Positions 1 through 8,400 of a stretch of 64,000 nt of DNA are shown here, in pieces. Source of the stretch: DATLLN01 sp963797175 (GTDB lineage Bacteria; Actinomycetota; Thermoleophilia; Gaiellales; JAICJC01); NCBI GenBank assembly GCA_963797175.1, contig CAWCOL010000009.1:620001-684000 (forward strand), in the 5' to 3' direction. A program made the position numbers and the translations under genes. The stretch's first letter is position 1, and the number at the start of each line of letters is the position of its first letter. Under the pieces are notes generated by a model, which saw only the letters and a list, made by a program, of their open reading frames with translations, made no database searches and was not told the DNA's origin.

Positions 1-348
1 GCCGCACAGGGCCGGTCGCGAGACGCGCAGATCATGGCCCAGATCGCCTGCAACGAGGCTGAGCACCGGGTGCTCGCGCGCGAGATCGCGGCCTCCTCCG
101 GGTTCGCCCAGCTGCCCAACATCAACCCGGGCGGCAGCGGCACCGTCCCCACCAGCCCGCCCGACAACTGGGGCTTCACCCCGGTGTTCTTCCACACGAC
201 GCCCCAGGTCGTGGACCTCGTCAAGGCGGACGGGTTCATGAGCCCACGGCCGGGCAACGACTTCGTCTACGCGCCGATCAACTTCCGTGGCGAGGTCTAC
301 GGCGACGTGTTCGAGCGCATCACCTTCAGGACGCCCTTCGCGGCCTGA
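1..348 (+). CDS. Ferritin-like domain protein, C-terminal part
   Basis: The frame is open to the left edge, so the gene begins outside the window; the first internal ATG is at 34. About 115 residues are visible. An N-terminal helix carries ACNEAEHRVLAREIA, an E-x-E-H pattern like the metal-binding helices of ferritin-like proteins. A Pro/Gly-rich, mostly non-helical tail follows (WGFTPVFFHTTPQVVDL). In Actinobacteria such proteins are often annotated as ferritin-like or DUF4439-type, with an exported helical bundle, but only the last helix is seen here. The family call is an inference from one helix and could be wrong. No partner gene is visible; the next gene lies on the other strand and converges with it. 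Confidence 0.45.
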   Translation, partial: AAQGRSRDAQIMAQIACNEAEHRVLAREIAASSGFAQLPNINPGGSGTVPTSPPDNWGFTPVFFHTTPQVVDLVKADGFMSPRPGNDFVYAPINFRGEVYGDVFERITFRTPFAA

Positions 349-377
349 CGGCGAAGGCGGGGGTGCTGAAGCCAGTC

Positions 378-2561
378 TCAGCGCCCCCGCTCCGCCGGCA
401 CCTGGCGGCTCCAGCCGGGGCGGCCGGGCCAGCCGCTTAGCCCGCCCAGCACGGCGATCACGCCGGGGGCGAGCAGCGAGCGGACGACGTACGTCTCGAT
501 CACGATCCCGCTCACCATCGCGACGGCGAGCTCGAGGAACGAGCGGATCGGGATCACGGCGAGCAGGGCGAAGCTGGCTGCCAGCGACATGCCGGCGGCG
601 CGGATCGCCCGCGACGTCCGCGGCGCCGAGATCGCAATCGCGTCGCGCAGCGGCCGGCGGCCGGCCTCCTGCCAGATCCGGCCGGTCACCAGCACGTTGT
701 AGTCGGAGCTGAGCGAGACCAGCAGCACGGCCGCCGCGAACGGCACGTAGTAGGTGATGTCGGGGTAGCCGAGCACGGTCTGGAACAGCCAGGTCGTCAG
801 ACCCAGCGCGGCACCGACGCTGAGCACCGTCACCGCCAGCAGCAGCACCGGCGTGACCAGCGCCCGCATGAACGCGATCAGCAGCAGCAGGTTCACCAGC
901 AGCACCGCGCCGATGACACGGACGGCGTCGCCGCGCACGGCGTCCACCGCGGCCCGTGCGAGCGGGGTCTGACCCGCGAACGCGACGTGATCGCCACCCA
1001 TCCCGGCGTCGTCCAGGAGCCCCGGCATGCTGTCCTCGAGCCGTCGCAGGTCCTCGATGCCGGACGCCCCCAGCGGGTCGTGCTCGCCGATCATCAGGTA
1101 GCGGGCGGCTCGCCCGTCGGCCGTGACGAAGACGCGGGGCCCGCCCGGAGCCGGCTGGTCGGCCGGGCCGGCGACTCCGGCGTAGCCCGGCTGCGAGCCG
1201 AGCGCGTGCTGGAGCCGGGCCAGGCTGAGCGGGTCGAGCGGCGAGTCGTTGCCGCTCTGGACATCGACCTCGACCGGCCCCAGGATCCCCGGTGCGAACC
1301 CCCGGCCGGCGGCGTCGGCGGCCGAGCGCGCCTCGCTGCTCGCCGGCAGCCCGCTGATCGCGTCGATGCCGACCCGCATGTGGAACGCCTGGTAGGCGCC
1401 GACCGCGAGCACCGCGAGGCAGACGATGCTGATGGCGAGCGCTCCCGGCCGGCCGGCAGCGCCGTAGGCGAAGCGCTCGCGTAGGCGGCGGCCCTGGCCG
1501 GCGCCGGCCGCAGGGGTGTGCGAGGGCCACACCGCCGCGCGCCCCAGCAGCGCAAGCAGGGCGGGCACGAAGACGAGGCAGACAATCATCGCGATCAGGA
1601 CGGTGATCGCGAGCACCGGCCCCAGGTTGCGGAAGAAATCGACCGAGGCGGTGCGCAGCGCGACCAGCGAGACCGACAGGATGACGCCGCCGGTGAACAC
1701 GATCGGCGCCACGGCCGCGGCCGCCGCCTGGGCGCAGTCGGCGGGCGATCCACCGGCATGGAGGCGGTCGCGGAAGTCGCTCAGAAAGAAGACGGTGTAG
1801 TCGGTGACCACGCCGAGCAGCAGGGCCACCACCAGCGGCTCGATCGCCTGCGGCAGCGTCAGGTCGAGCCGGCTCGCGGCCTCGCCCAGCCCCCACAGCG
1901 CGATCGCGAAGGTGACGCCGACCGTCGCCAGCGTGGCCAGGGCGGCGCCGGGCGAGCGGAACGTGAGCAGGATGATGAGCCCGATCGCCGCCAGCGTGAG
2001 CGCCTCGATCAGGCCCAGCCGGTCGAGGATCAGCCGCCCCTGCTCGAGCTGGGCCGGCGTCACACCGGTGATGCCGTTGGTGCCGCCCGGCGGGTGCGGC
2101 AGCACCTGCGCATAGTCCTTCGCCAGCCGCTCGCGATCGACCTGGAGCACACTGGGGTCGAAGGCGAGGTACGTGATCGCCGTGGTGCCCGTCTCCCGCG
2201 ATCCGGGGACGACGCCGCTGACGTTCAGGATCGGCAGGGCGAACCGCACGCCGGCCGGGTCCTGATGGCCGTCGGTCGTGCGCGCCTGGCCGGCGATCGC
2301 CTGCACCTGCGCCGCGCCGAGGCGGTTCGGGTCGCGGACGACGACGGCAGTGTCGGTGCCCGCTGGGAAGCCGAACAGGCGTGCCGAGTTCGCCTCGGCC
2401 TTCAGCGCCGGCGCGTCCTTCGGCACCAGGTCGAGCACCGGGCCGTCGGTCTGGAACTGCTGTGCGTGGAATCCGCACCAGACGGCGGCCGCGACCACCG
2501 CGGGCACGACCAGCCAGCGGCCACGCACGACGACGGCGGCAAGCACGCGCGCGAGCGACAC
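378..2561 (-). CDS. MMPL/RND family membrane transporter
   Basis: This 727-residue protein has the two-fold MMPL layout. Each half has one N-terminal membrane helix (first one near residues 10-30), a large extracytoplasmic loop and a block of about five helices. The charged DY motifs expected in helix 4 of each half are present as GVVTDYTVFF and SLSSDYNVLV. In RND pumps these residues relay protons. Family members export lipids or hydrophobic drugs; no substrate can be read from this sequence. The start used is GTG at 2561, which gives a short basic N-terminus before the first helix. It has no clear Shine-Dalgarno. The gene stands alone, divergent from the small membrane protein at 2671. Confidence 0.88.
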   Translation of the reverse strand: MSLARVLAAVVVRGRWLVVPAVVAAAVWCGFHAQQFQTDGPVLDLVPKDAPALKAEANSARLFGFPAGTDTAVVVRDPNRLGAAQVQAIAGQARTTDGHQDPAGVRFALPILNVSGVVPGSRETGTTAITYLAFDPSVLQVDRERLAKDYAQVLPHPPGGTNGITGVTPAQLEQGRLILDRLGLIEALTLAAIGLIILLTFRSPGAALATLATVGVTFAIALWGLGEAASRLDLTLPQAIEPLVVALLLGVVTDYTVFFLSDFRDRLHAGGSPADCAQAAAAAVAPIVFTGGVILSVSLVALRTASVDFFRNLGPVLAITVLIAMIVCLVFVPALLALLGRAAVWPSHTPAAGAGQGRRLRERFAYGAAGRPGALAISIVCLAVLAVGAYQAFHMRVGIDAISGLPASSEARSAADAAGRGFAPGILGPVEVDVQSGNDSPLDPLSLARLQHALGSQPGYAGVAGPADQPAPGGPRVFVTADGRAARYLMIGEHDPLGASGIEDLRRLEDSMPGLLDDAGMGGDHVAFAGQTPLARAAVDAVRGDAVRVIGAVLLVNLLLLIAFMRALVTPVLLLAVTVLSVGAALGLTTWLFQTVLGYPDITYYVPFAAAVLLVSLSSDYNVLVTGRIWQEAGRRPLRDAIAISAPRTSRAIRAAGMSLAASFALLAVIPIRSFLELAVAMVSGIVIETYVVRSLLAPGVIAVLGGLSGWPGRPGWSRQVPAERGR

Positions 2562-2670
2562 CGGAGCGGTGGGCTGGCTGCTCGTCGCTCATCCGGCGCC
2601 TGTGCCCGTCGCGTCCACCGGGTAAACACCGGGGCGTTTGCCGCGAGGGCCGGAGGGGCACGGGCCGGGC

Positions 2671-3078
2671 ATGGCACAGACAGACCGACACGACATCGTT
2701 CCCGGGACCAGCGGGGGCGCGCGGGCGCCCATCGTCGACGACCCGCCGCGCCGGCGCCACCGCCGGATGGCGACCATCCTCGGCGGCACGCTGACGGGCT
2801 TTCTGATCGGCGCCGTCGCGGTGCTGCTGATCGACCGCGCCCGCTACAGCGGCGACGCCGGCGACCCGAAGACGTGGATCTTCGGCCTGCCCATGCTGCT
2901 GGCGATCGCCGGCACCGTGATCGGCGCCGTGCTGGATGGCATGCGCAACGTCGAGGACGTGGACGCGCCGGTGCGGCTGCGGCGCTTCGAGCGCCAGGGC
3001 CGCGCCGCCACCAGCGTCGAGGGCCAGACGCCGGGCTCGTCGGTGCCGCCGGTGTACGAGGACGACGGGACCGGCTAG
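2671..3078 (+). CDS. Small two-helix membrane protein, unknown function
   Basis: A protein of about 135 residues. It has a polar basic N-terminus, a first hydrophobic segment (ILGGTLTGFLIGAVAVLLI), a short loop, a second (IFGLPMLLAIAGTVIGAVL), and a charged cytoplasmic tail with DVDAPVRLRRFERQ. The ATG at 2671 is preferred to the upstream frame opening at 2638 because GGAGGGG lies 12 bases before it and the upstream residues are only Pro/Gly. I do not recognise a family. It ends about 65 bases before the ATPase start, but the repeat-rich promoter between them argues that the two are transcribed separately. Confidence 0.7.
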   Translation: MAQTDRHDIVPGTSGGARAPIVDDPPRRRHRRMATILGGTLTGFLIGAVAVLLIDRARYSGDAGDPKTWIFGLPMLLAIAGTVIGAVLDGMRNVEDVDAPVRLRRFERQGRAATSVEGQTPGSSVPPVYEDDGTG

Positions 3079-3080
3079 CG

Positions 3081-3143
3081 CCGCTACGCACATCCGCGTT
3101 ACGCAATCTTGCGTTACGCCGAGCTGCGTGACATACTGCGACC
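3081..3143 (+). promoter_or_regulatory. 15-bp repeat array overlapping a leaderless promoter
   Basis: Four half-conserved units lie exactly 15 bp apart: CGCTACGCA near 3082, GCGTTACGC at 3096, GCGTTACGC at 3111 and GCGTGACAT at 3126. Within them TACGC recurs at 3085, 3100 and 3115. The array contains a promoter: TTGCGT at 3109-3114, a 17-bp spacer and CATACT at 3132-3137, six bases before the GTG of the ATPase. A protein bound to the repeats would cover the promoter, so autoregulation by the ATPase or by an unseen regulator is likely. That role is inferred. Confidence 0.6.
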
Positions 3144-4286
3144 GTGGCCGACCGCAACCCGTTCCGCTACGGCGACCTGGCGTTGGACGAGAGCTTCACC
3201 GACCGCGAGCTGGAGCTGGCGGAGCTCCGGGCCGACGCGCTGAACGGCCAGAACGTCGTCGTGTTCGCCCCGCGCCGGTACGGCAAGTCGTCGCTGGTCT
3301 GGCGGCTCTCACAGCAACTCGTCCGCAAGCGCGTACTGGTCGCCCAGGTCGACCTGATGCGCGCGCCCACCCGCGAGCGGCTGGCCGAGAAGCTGGCGCA
3401 GGCGATCCACGAGCAGATCGCGTCGCCGCTGTTCCGTGCGCGGGAGCGGCTGCGGGTGTTCCAGGGCCTGCGGATCTCGCCCACCATCACGGTCGATCCG
3501 GCCGACGGCAGCGTCGGGTTCGCGTTCCGCGCCGGGCACGCGCCGGAGGACCTGGACGCAACGCTGGAGCGGCTGCTCGAGCTGCCGGCCCAGCTCGCCG
3601 CCGAGCGCGGCCGCCGGGTGGTGATGGTGTTCGACGAGTTCCAGGAGGTCGTCGAGATCGACCCCGGCCTGCCGGCCCTGATGCGCGCAATCTTCCAGGC
3701 CCAGCCCGAGGTCGCGCACATCTACCTGGGCAGCAAGCGGCACATGATCGAGCGGCTGTTCAACGACCGCAACGAGCCGTTCTGGCGCAGCGCCAAGCAG
3801 CTCGAGCTGGGCGTGATCGAGCCGGCGGCGTTCCGGCCGTGGATCGACGACCGGCTGCGGCTGACGGATCGTTCGATCACCGAGGGCGCGATGGACGACC
3901 TGCTGGCGCTGACCGGCGGGCATCCCTACGCCACGCAGGAGCTCTGCTACTTCCTGTGGGAGGAGCTGGCGGGCGGCGCGGTCGCCGGCCCGGCCGACGT
4001 GGATGCGGCGCTGGCGCGCGTGCTCCAGTCCGAGAACGCGCACTTCAGCCGCGTGTGGGAGAAGGCGTCGCGGGTGCAGCGGGTGAGCCTCCAGGCGCTC
4101 GCCCGCGAGCCGGGCCGGCCGCTGGCGGCCGCGTACCGCGGGCGCCACGGGCTGCCGGCCGCCTCGTCGGTGCAGCGGGCGGTCGAGGCGCTGGAGACCG
4201 ACGAGCTGATCGGCCGCGGCGCCGACGGGCTCTACCGCATCACCGAGCCGTTCCTGGCCGCCTGGGTGCGCCGCTTCGGCTCGTGA
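3144..4286 (+). CDS. AAA-like ATP-binding protein (archaeal-ATPase type)
   Basis: A 380-residue P-loop ATPase of the STAND-like 'archaeal ATPase' group. The N-terminus FTDRELELAEL is typical of the family. Walker A follows at about residue 42 (FAPRRYGKSSLV), then Walker B (VVMVFDEFQEV, about residue 160) and an arginine-rich sensor region. The last 110 residues look like a winged-helix domain (EKASRVQRVSLQALA through VEALETDELIGR). Members are predicted to act in regulation or in defence- and toxin-like roles, but few are studied. The GTG start is chosen because a -10 (CATACT) lies six bases upstream and there is no Shine-Dalgarno, so the mRNA is probably leaderless. The 15-bp repeats upstream suggest tight control. 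Confidence 0.8.
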   Translation: MADRNPFRYGDLALDESFTDRELELAELRADALNGQNVVVFAPRRYGKSSLVWRLSQQLVRKRVLVAQVDLMRAPTRERLAEKLAQAIHEQIASPLFRARERLRVFQGLRISPTITVDPADGSVGFAFRAGHAPEDLDATLERLLELPAQLAAERGRRVVMVFDEFQEVVEIDPGLPALMRAIFQAQPEVAHIYLGSKRHMIERLFNDRNEPFWRSAKQLELGVIEPAAFRPWIDDRLRLTDRSITEGAMDDLLALTGGHPYATQELCYFLWEELAGGAVAGPADVDAALARVLQSENAHFSRVWEKASRVQRVSLQALAREPGRPLAAAYRGRHGLPAASSVQRAVEALETDELIGRGADGLYRITEPFLAAWVRRFGS

Positions 4287-4289
4287 GGG

Positions 4290-4619
4290 TCAGCGTGCCG
4301 CCGGCTCCGGGCCGGGCACGTGCGCGAGCACCTCGAAGTGGTCGGCGTGACGGTCGCGCTCGACCAGGTAGTGGTCGTCCTCGGGGTAGAAGACCGCCAC
4401 CTCCGGGTCGTCGCCGGCGAAGCCACGGACGGCGTCCATCGAGTCCCACAGCGTGAACATCAGGAAGCGCGTCAGCGATCCCTCGTCCTGCGCGAGCATC
4501 CAGACGCCGCGGTTGCCGGCCGTCGCCGCGTACTCGGCGACGCCGGTCTGCTCGAGGTAGCGGGCGTAGGCATCTCGGTCGTCGCGGCGCACGGCGCCTC
4601 GCCAGGTTCGGGCGATCAT
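4290..4619 (-). CDS. Antibiotic biosynthesis monooxygenase-like (ABM/EthD fold) protein
   Basis: About 109 residues, from an ATG at 4619 with GGAG five bases upstream; a longer frame to 4664 adds only an unlikely leader. The fold signature is that of dimeric alpha/beta-barrel proteins: MIARTWRGAV (strand 1), YLEQTGVAEYAATAGNRGVWML, FTLWDSMDAVRGFAG and the late HYLVERDRHADHFEVLA. Such proteins serve as small monooxygenases, haem-degrading enzymes or enzymes of unknown role. No catalytic residues are diagnostic here. It converges with the ATPase gene, three bases away. The enzyme class is inferred from pattern only. Confidence 0.6.
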   Translation of the reverse strand: MIARTWRGAVRRDDRDAYARYLEQTGVAEYAATAGNRGVWMLAQDEGSLTRFLMFTLWDSMDAVRGFAGDDPEVAVFYPEDDHYLVERDRHADHFEVLAHVPGPEPAAR

Positions 4620-5013
4620 GGCGGCTCCAATCGTTCGAGGTCTCGGCACGGCGGAGTCTGCCACTTCGAGGGCCGCCGTCCGGTGTCCGGCACCAGGTCT
4701 GGCACCGTACCGGGCCCCAGTCGCAACGGATCCGGAGCTCCGTGACGGTCAGATGGGGAAGGTGTGACGGTCCAGGTCGGCGAGATTCCGCGTAACCATC
4801 GGGTGTCGAGAGGGTGTCCGGCACGGGGTCTGGCACCGTGCCAGACCCCCATCACAGCCGGCCCGGAACGCCGTGACGGTCCGGGGTGAAAGGCGCCACA
4901 CACTCGGCGCGAGGCATGGATGAGAACGCCCGCCTCGAACGTCGGGTTAACCGCACCTCCGAACCCCGGGCACCTCCACCGCGAGCGGCCCCGGTCGCTG
5001 CGACGCTCCGTCT
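4620..5013. other. Intergenic region without a gene
   Basis: This stretch of nearly 400 bases separates two divergent genes. Open frames across it are low-complexity and not conserved-looking. It holds the two-copy repeat at 4683-4886. I see no confident tRNA or small RNA. Confidence 0.5.
4683..4886. repeat. Two-copy ~73-bp dispersed repeat with a palindromic core
   Basis: Two related units begin at 4683 and 4814, exactly 131 bp apart. Both start GTGTCCGGCAC, continue GGTCTGGCACCGT and end with CCGTGACGGTC (4740-4750 and 4871-4881). The second unit contains a perfect palindrome: GGGGTCTGGCA at 4825-4835, a 3-base loop, and TGCCAGACCCC at 4839-4849. The first copy keeps only a decayed version. 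The structure resembles a REP-type element; no coding role is apparent. Confidence 0.6.
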
Positions 5014-6756
5014 GTGATCTCTACCGCACACATCCCGTACCGGACGACGAACGTCGTCACCTGGATCGGCCGGCGCCTGCCCCGTGGTTGGGCGGATCTC
5101 GGCCTCCAGCTGGCGGTGTTCGCGCTGTTCGACGTGCTCTACGAGCTGAGCCGGATCCTTGCGACCGGCGACCGCGGCGCGGCCCTGAGCCACTCGCAGT
5201 CGATCGTCTCGGCAGAGCGCAGCCTCGGGATGTTTCACGAGCTGGACGTGCAGCACTGGGCGATGAACGCACCCGGGATCGTCCTGGACGTCGCGAACTG
5301 GACGTACTTCAACTGCCAGTTCACGATCAGCTTCGGGTTCCTGTTCTGGGTCTACCTGCGGCGGAACGAGGCATTCCCGCTCGTCCGCAACATCTTCATC
5401 GTCGCCAACGCGATCGGCCTGGTGGGCTACATGCTCTACCCGGCCGCACCGCCGCGGATGCTGACCGGCCTCGGCTTCGTGGACACGCTGCACAGCACGG
5501 GGGTCAATCACGACTCCGGGGCGATCCACGCCCTGGCGAACCCCTACGCGGCCATGCCCAGCCTGCACACCGCCTACGCGCTGATCGTCGGCACGTCGGC
5601 CGTGCTGCTGGTGCGCAACCGCATCCTCCGTGCGCTCTGGGTGTTCTACCCGGCGCTGGTCGTGTTCTCGATCGTCACCACGGCCAATCACTTCTTCCTC
5701 GACGCGGCCGGCGGCGCAGTCGTGGCGGGCACCGCCACGCTGGTCGTCATCGCGGCCCGCAGGCGCAGCCGCCGGATGGCTGCTGCGCTGGTGGCGGCGC
5801 CGGTCGCGTCGTTTCTGGTTTATCGCATGGCCGGCCAGGTGAGCGGGGTCGCCGACGCCCTTCGGGCCGTCGCCCTCGGCTCCCTGCTGCTGGCCGCCCT
5901 CGCCAACCTGGCCAGCGTGTGGCTGAAGACCGCCGTCTGGCAGCGCGCCCTTGGCGCCCTCCCCGGCGCGCCGCGGCTTGGCTACCGGGCGCTGCTGCCG
6001 GCCGTCTTCATCGGCTTTCTCTTCAACACGGTGCTCGCGGCCCGGCTGGGCGAGGTGGCACGCGGACTGGTGCTGCACCGCCGGGCCCGGGCCGAGGGCA
6101 CCGAGATCGGCGCAGCGGCCATCGCCGGCACGCTCGTCGCCGAGCAGCTCGTGCTCGGCATCTCGCTCGCGCTGCTGGGCGGGCTGCTGACCGTGACGAT
6201 TGTCGATCTGCCGGGCTGGGCGGCCACCAGCCTGGTGGGCCTCGGCGCCTTCCTGATGGGCGTCGTGGTCGCCGGATACCTGGCCAGGCGCGCGGGATTG
6301 CGACTCCCCTCCTCGCTCGCGCGCCTGGCCGGGCCGGCACGAGGCGCCATGGACGGCGCGTCGTCGCTCGCCCGCCACCCGCGGCAGGCGGCGATCGCGA
6401 TCGTGCTCGGCATGCTCTCCTGGATCGCGCAGCTGGCCGGGATCTGGTGGACGCTGGCCGCGTTCGGGCTGCCCCACGGGGTCGAGGTCTCGGCCGCCGT
6501 GTTCCTCGTCTCGACGCTGGTCGGGATCTTCCCGCTCATGCCCGGCAACGTCGGCGTCTTCCAGTTCGCCGTCGCCGGCGTCCTGGCATCGTCCTACGGC
6601 GTGGCCGCGGCGCCCGGTGCGGCGTTCGCGATCGGCCTCCAGGGCACCGAGGTGCTGCTGGGCGCCGGCATCGGCATGCTGTTCCTGGCGGTCGAGGGCA
6701 TCAGCTTCGCGGAGGTGCGCGACCGCGCGTCCCTCCCCGCCAGCATCAACCGCTAG
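5014..6756 (+). CDS. Fusion: PAP2-type phosphatase/inositol-phosphotransferase domain plus LPG-synthase-like (UPF0104) membrane domain
   Basis: A 580-residue polytopic membrane protein with two recognisable halves. Residues about 1-250 are a PAP2/Aur1-like domain, with PYAAMPSLHTAY (motif 2, catalytic His) and TTANHFFLDAAGG (motif 3, His and Asp). This group transfers or hydrolyses lipid phosphates. Residues about 280-570 match the lysylphosphatidylglycerol-synthase/AglD-like flippase domain: FNTVLAARLGEVARGLVLHRR, then GIFPLMPGNVGVFQFAVAGV near the C-terminus. Such domains usually accompany polar-lipid modification or flipping. A joined enzyme that both makes and translocates a lipid head-group product is a reasonable inference. 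The GTG start at 5014 lacks a Shine-Dalgarno and is the weakest part of the call. Confidence 0.82.
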   Translation: MISTAHIPYRTTNVVTWIGRRLPRGWADLGLQLAVFALFDVLYELSRILATGDRGAALSHSQSIVSAERSLGMFHELDVQHWAMNAPGIVLDVANWTYFNCQFTISFGFLFWVYLRRNEAFPLVRNIFIVANAIGLVGYMLYPAAPPRMLTGLGFVDTLHSTGVNHDSGAIHALANPYAAMPSLHTAYALIVGTSAVLLVRNRILRALWVFYPALVVFSIVTTANHFFLDAAGGAVVAGTATLVVIAARRRSRRMAAALVAAPVASFLVYRMAGQVSGVADALRAVALGSLLLAALANLASVWLKTAVWQRALGALPGAPRLGYRALLPAVFIGFLFNTVLAARLGEVARGLVLHRRARAEGTEIGAAAIAGTLVAEQLVLGISLALLGGLLTVTIVDLPGWAATSLVGLGAFLMGVVVAGYLARRAGLRLPSSLARLAGPARGAMDGASSLARHPRQAAIAIVLGMLSWIAQLAGIWWTLAAFGLPHGVEVSAAVFLVSTLVGIFPLMPGNVGVFQFAVAGVLASSYGVAAAPGAAFAIGLQGTEVLLGAGIGMLFLAVEGISFAEVRDRASLPASINR

Positions 6757-6765
6757 CTCGAGCCG

Positions 6766-7563
6766 CTACCCGACCTTGTAGGAGCGCAGCGCCGTCACGG
6801 CGTGGATGCGCGCGATGGCGAACAGGTTGCCGCTCGTGTCCGACTTGACCATGCCGACGCCCGGCGCGAACCACGCGAGCGTGACGAACGTCGTGTTCGA
6901 GGGGAACGCCTCACCGGCCAGCACCGCACGCAGCCGGATGGTGGTGACGACGCGGACGACCTGCGCGCGGAAGGTTCCCGCCGGCACCGTCACCGGCCGC
7001 ACCGCGAGCGCACGGTAGGCGAGGGTCGCCGTCCCCCGGGTCGTGGCCGCATCGCCCTCGAACCGCAGCTTGCCCGCCAGCTGGTAGGACTGCGTCCAGG
7101 TGTCGCCGGGCGACACGGTGCGGGGGAACGTGACGCCGCGAACCTTCCCCGTCGTGATCTTCACCAGCGCGCCGGACGCCGCGTTGATGCTGCCCGCGAC
7201 GCCGCCGCCGAACTGGAGGCCGGTGACGCCGTCGGGGCCGCAGCGGTAGTGGGTCAGGCGGCTCAGCTCGGGAAAAGCGCTGGTGATGACGAAGCCGGAT
7301 GGGCCGGCGGCGGAGATCGTGTCCCGGTAGCTCGACGCGCCGAAGGAGGCGGTGACGCCGTAGGACCAGGTGTCGCCCTTCCCGACCGGCTGGAGCGGTG
7401 TCGCGCAGGCGCCCGAGCCCGAGCCGTCGGAGGTGCCGCCGCCGGTCGTGCCCGTGGGCGGGTCGCTCGTCGCCGGCGTCGAGGAACTGCTGCTGCCGCC
7501 GTTGCAGCCGGCCGCCAGAGCGGCGGCGGCCAGGACCAGCACGGCGAGTCGGAGCGGAGCCAT
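6766..7563 (-). CDS. Putative lipoprotein, unknown function
   Basis: 265 residues. The N-terminus is a lipoprotein signal peptide (MAPLRLAVLVLAAAALAAGC, lipobox cysteine 20). A Ser/Thr/Gly-rich linker to about residue 50 would tether the protein to the membrane. The rest is beta-rich and well conserved in style: PVGKGDTWSYGVTA, then VSPGDTWTQSY, VTVPAGTFRAQVVRV and AWFAPGVGMVKSD. The last pattern resembles DUF3108-type or lipid-carrier-like beta sheets in which 'WFAPGVGMVK' is a recurrent end motif. The molecular function is unknown. It converges with the PAP2 fusion gene. Confidence 0.75.
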   Translation of the reverse strand: MAPLRLAVLVLAAAALAAGCNGGSSSSSTPATSDPPTGTTGGGTSDGSGSGACATPLQPVGKGDTWSYGVTASFGASSYRDTISAAGPSGFVITSAFPELSRLTHYRCGPDGVTGLQFGGGVAGSINAASGALVKITTGKVRGVTFPRTVSPGDTWTQSYQLAGKLRFEGDAATTRGTATLAYRALAVRPVTVPAGTFRAQVVRVVTTIRLRAVLAGEAFPSNTTFVTLAWFAPGVGMVKSDTSGNLFAIARIHAVTALRSYKVG

Positions 7564-7649
7564 GGCATCCAGGGTACACGGGCGGGGGTGACACGCCAGA
7601 CCCCCGGAAGGCGGACGCGCAGGCCGCTGAACCCGCCGATACTGACCGC

Positions 7650-8042
7650 GTGGAGCCCGCGTCCCAACGGCTGTTCGAGTATCCGCACTGCCCGCTTCGG
7701 CGGCGTGCGCACGCGCTCGCCGACCGGCTGCCGGTGATCCGGCCGCTGGCGGGGATGGTGTGGCCCGCGGCCCGCCGCGCCGACCGGGTCGAGCTGGCCG
7801 CCGACGGCGTCCGCGCCCGCGCGCTGGCCGGCTTCGTCCGCATCGGCTGGGACGAGGTGACCGTCGTCCGCCGCTCGCGCACCTTCACCGGCAGCGTCAG
7901 CGTGGCCGTCGAGGCGCGCTGGCCGCGGCGCCGGATCGAGGTCGTCGAGAGCCTGCCCGGCTTCGAGCAGCTCGTCCGGGCGCTGCGCGAGCACACGGGC
8001 GTCGGCGAGGTGGTCGATCTGGCCGCCCACCGCGCCGCCTGA
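7650..8042 (+). CDS. Hypothetical protein, 130 aa
   Basis: The GTG start at 7650 is set by a -10-like GATACT exactly six bases upstream (7638-7643); longer in-frame starts back to 7398 would overlap the divergent lipoprotein signal region. The protein reads like a small PH-like or alpha/beta domain: RVELAADGVRARALAGFVRIGWDEVTVVRRSR, then FTGSVSVAVEARWPRRRIEVV, and a C-terminal helix FEQLVRALREHTG. I do not recognise a family and see no signal peptide or membrane helix. It is followed 49 bases later by another small gene with its own leaderless promoter. Confidence 0.6.
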   Translation: MEPASQRLFEYPHCPLRRRAHALADRLPVIRPLAGMVWPAARRADRVELAADGVRARALAGFVRIGWDEVTVVRRSRTFTGSVSVAVEARWPRRRIEVVESLPGFEQLVRALREHTGVGEVVDLAAHRAA

Positions 8043-8091
8043 GCCACCACCCCCACTTCACAGCGGCGCGCGGTACCCGTACGCTCGATGC

Positions 8092-8283
8092 GTGAGCACC
8101 CTCGACCGCATCGTCGTCACCGCCGATCCGCACGAGCTGCGCGCCGGCGAGGATGGGGTCGTGGACGTCTTCGCATCGCTCCAGCGCCAGTTCTTCTGGG
8201 CCGACACGGTTATCGTGTCCCCTGATGGCACGGACATCGACCGCGACGACGACGAGGTGCTCGAGGGCGAAATCGTCTCGTAG
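8092..8283 (+). CDS. Small acidic hypothetical protein, 63 aa
   Basis: A short protein with GTG start and acidic C-terminus (GTDIDRDDDEVLEGEIVS). TACGCT at 8080-8085 lies six bases before the start codon, the same spacing as for other leaderless starts in this window, and codon use is typical of the region. No family recognised. It could be a small regulator or simply an uncharacterised conserved protein. Confidence 0.5.
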   Translation: MSTLDRIVVTADPHELRAGEDGVVDVFASLQRQFFWADTVIVSPDGTDIDRDDDEVLEGEIVS

Positions 8284-8400
8284 CGCGGGCGACCGCCCGG
8301 CCCGCAACCCCGGTGATGGGTTGACGGCGGCTCTGGCGGGCGTACCCTCGAAGTGGTAAACCTACCCAGCTGGGGGGCACGACTGAGAGGCGGGCGCGGG

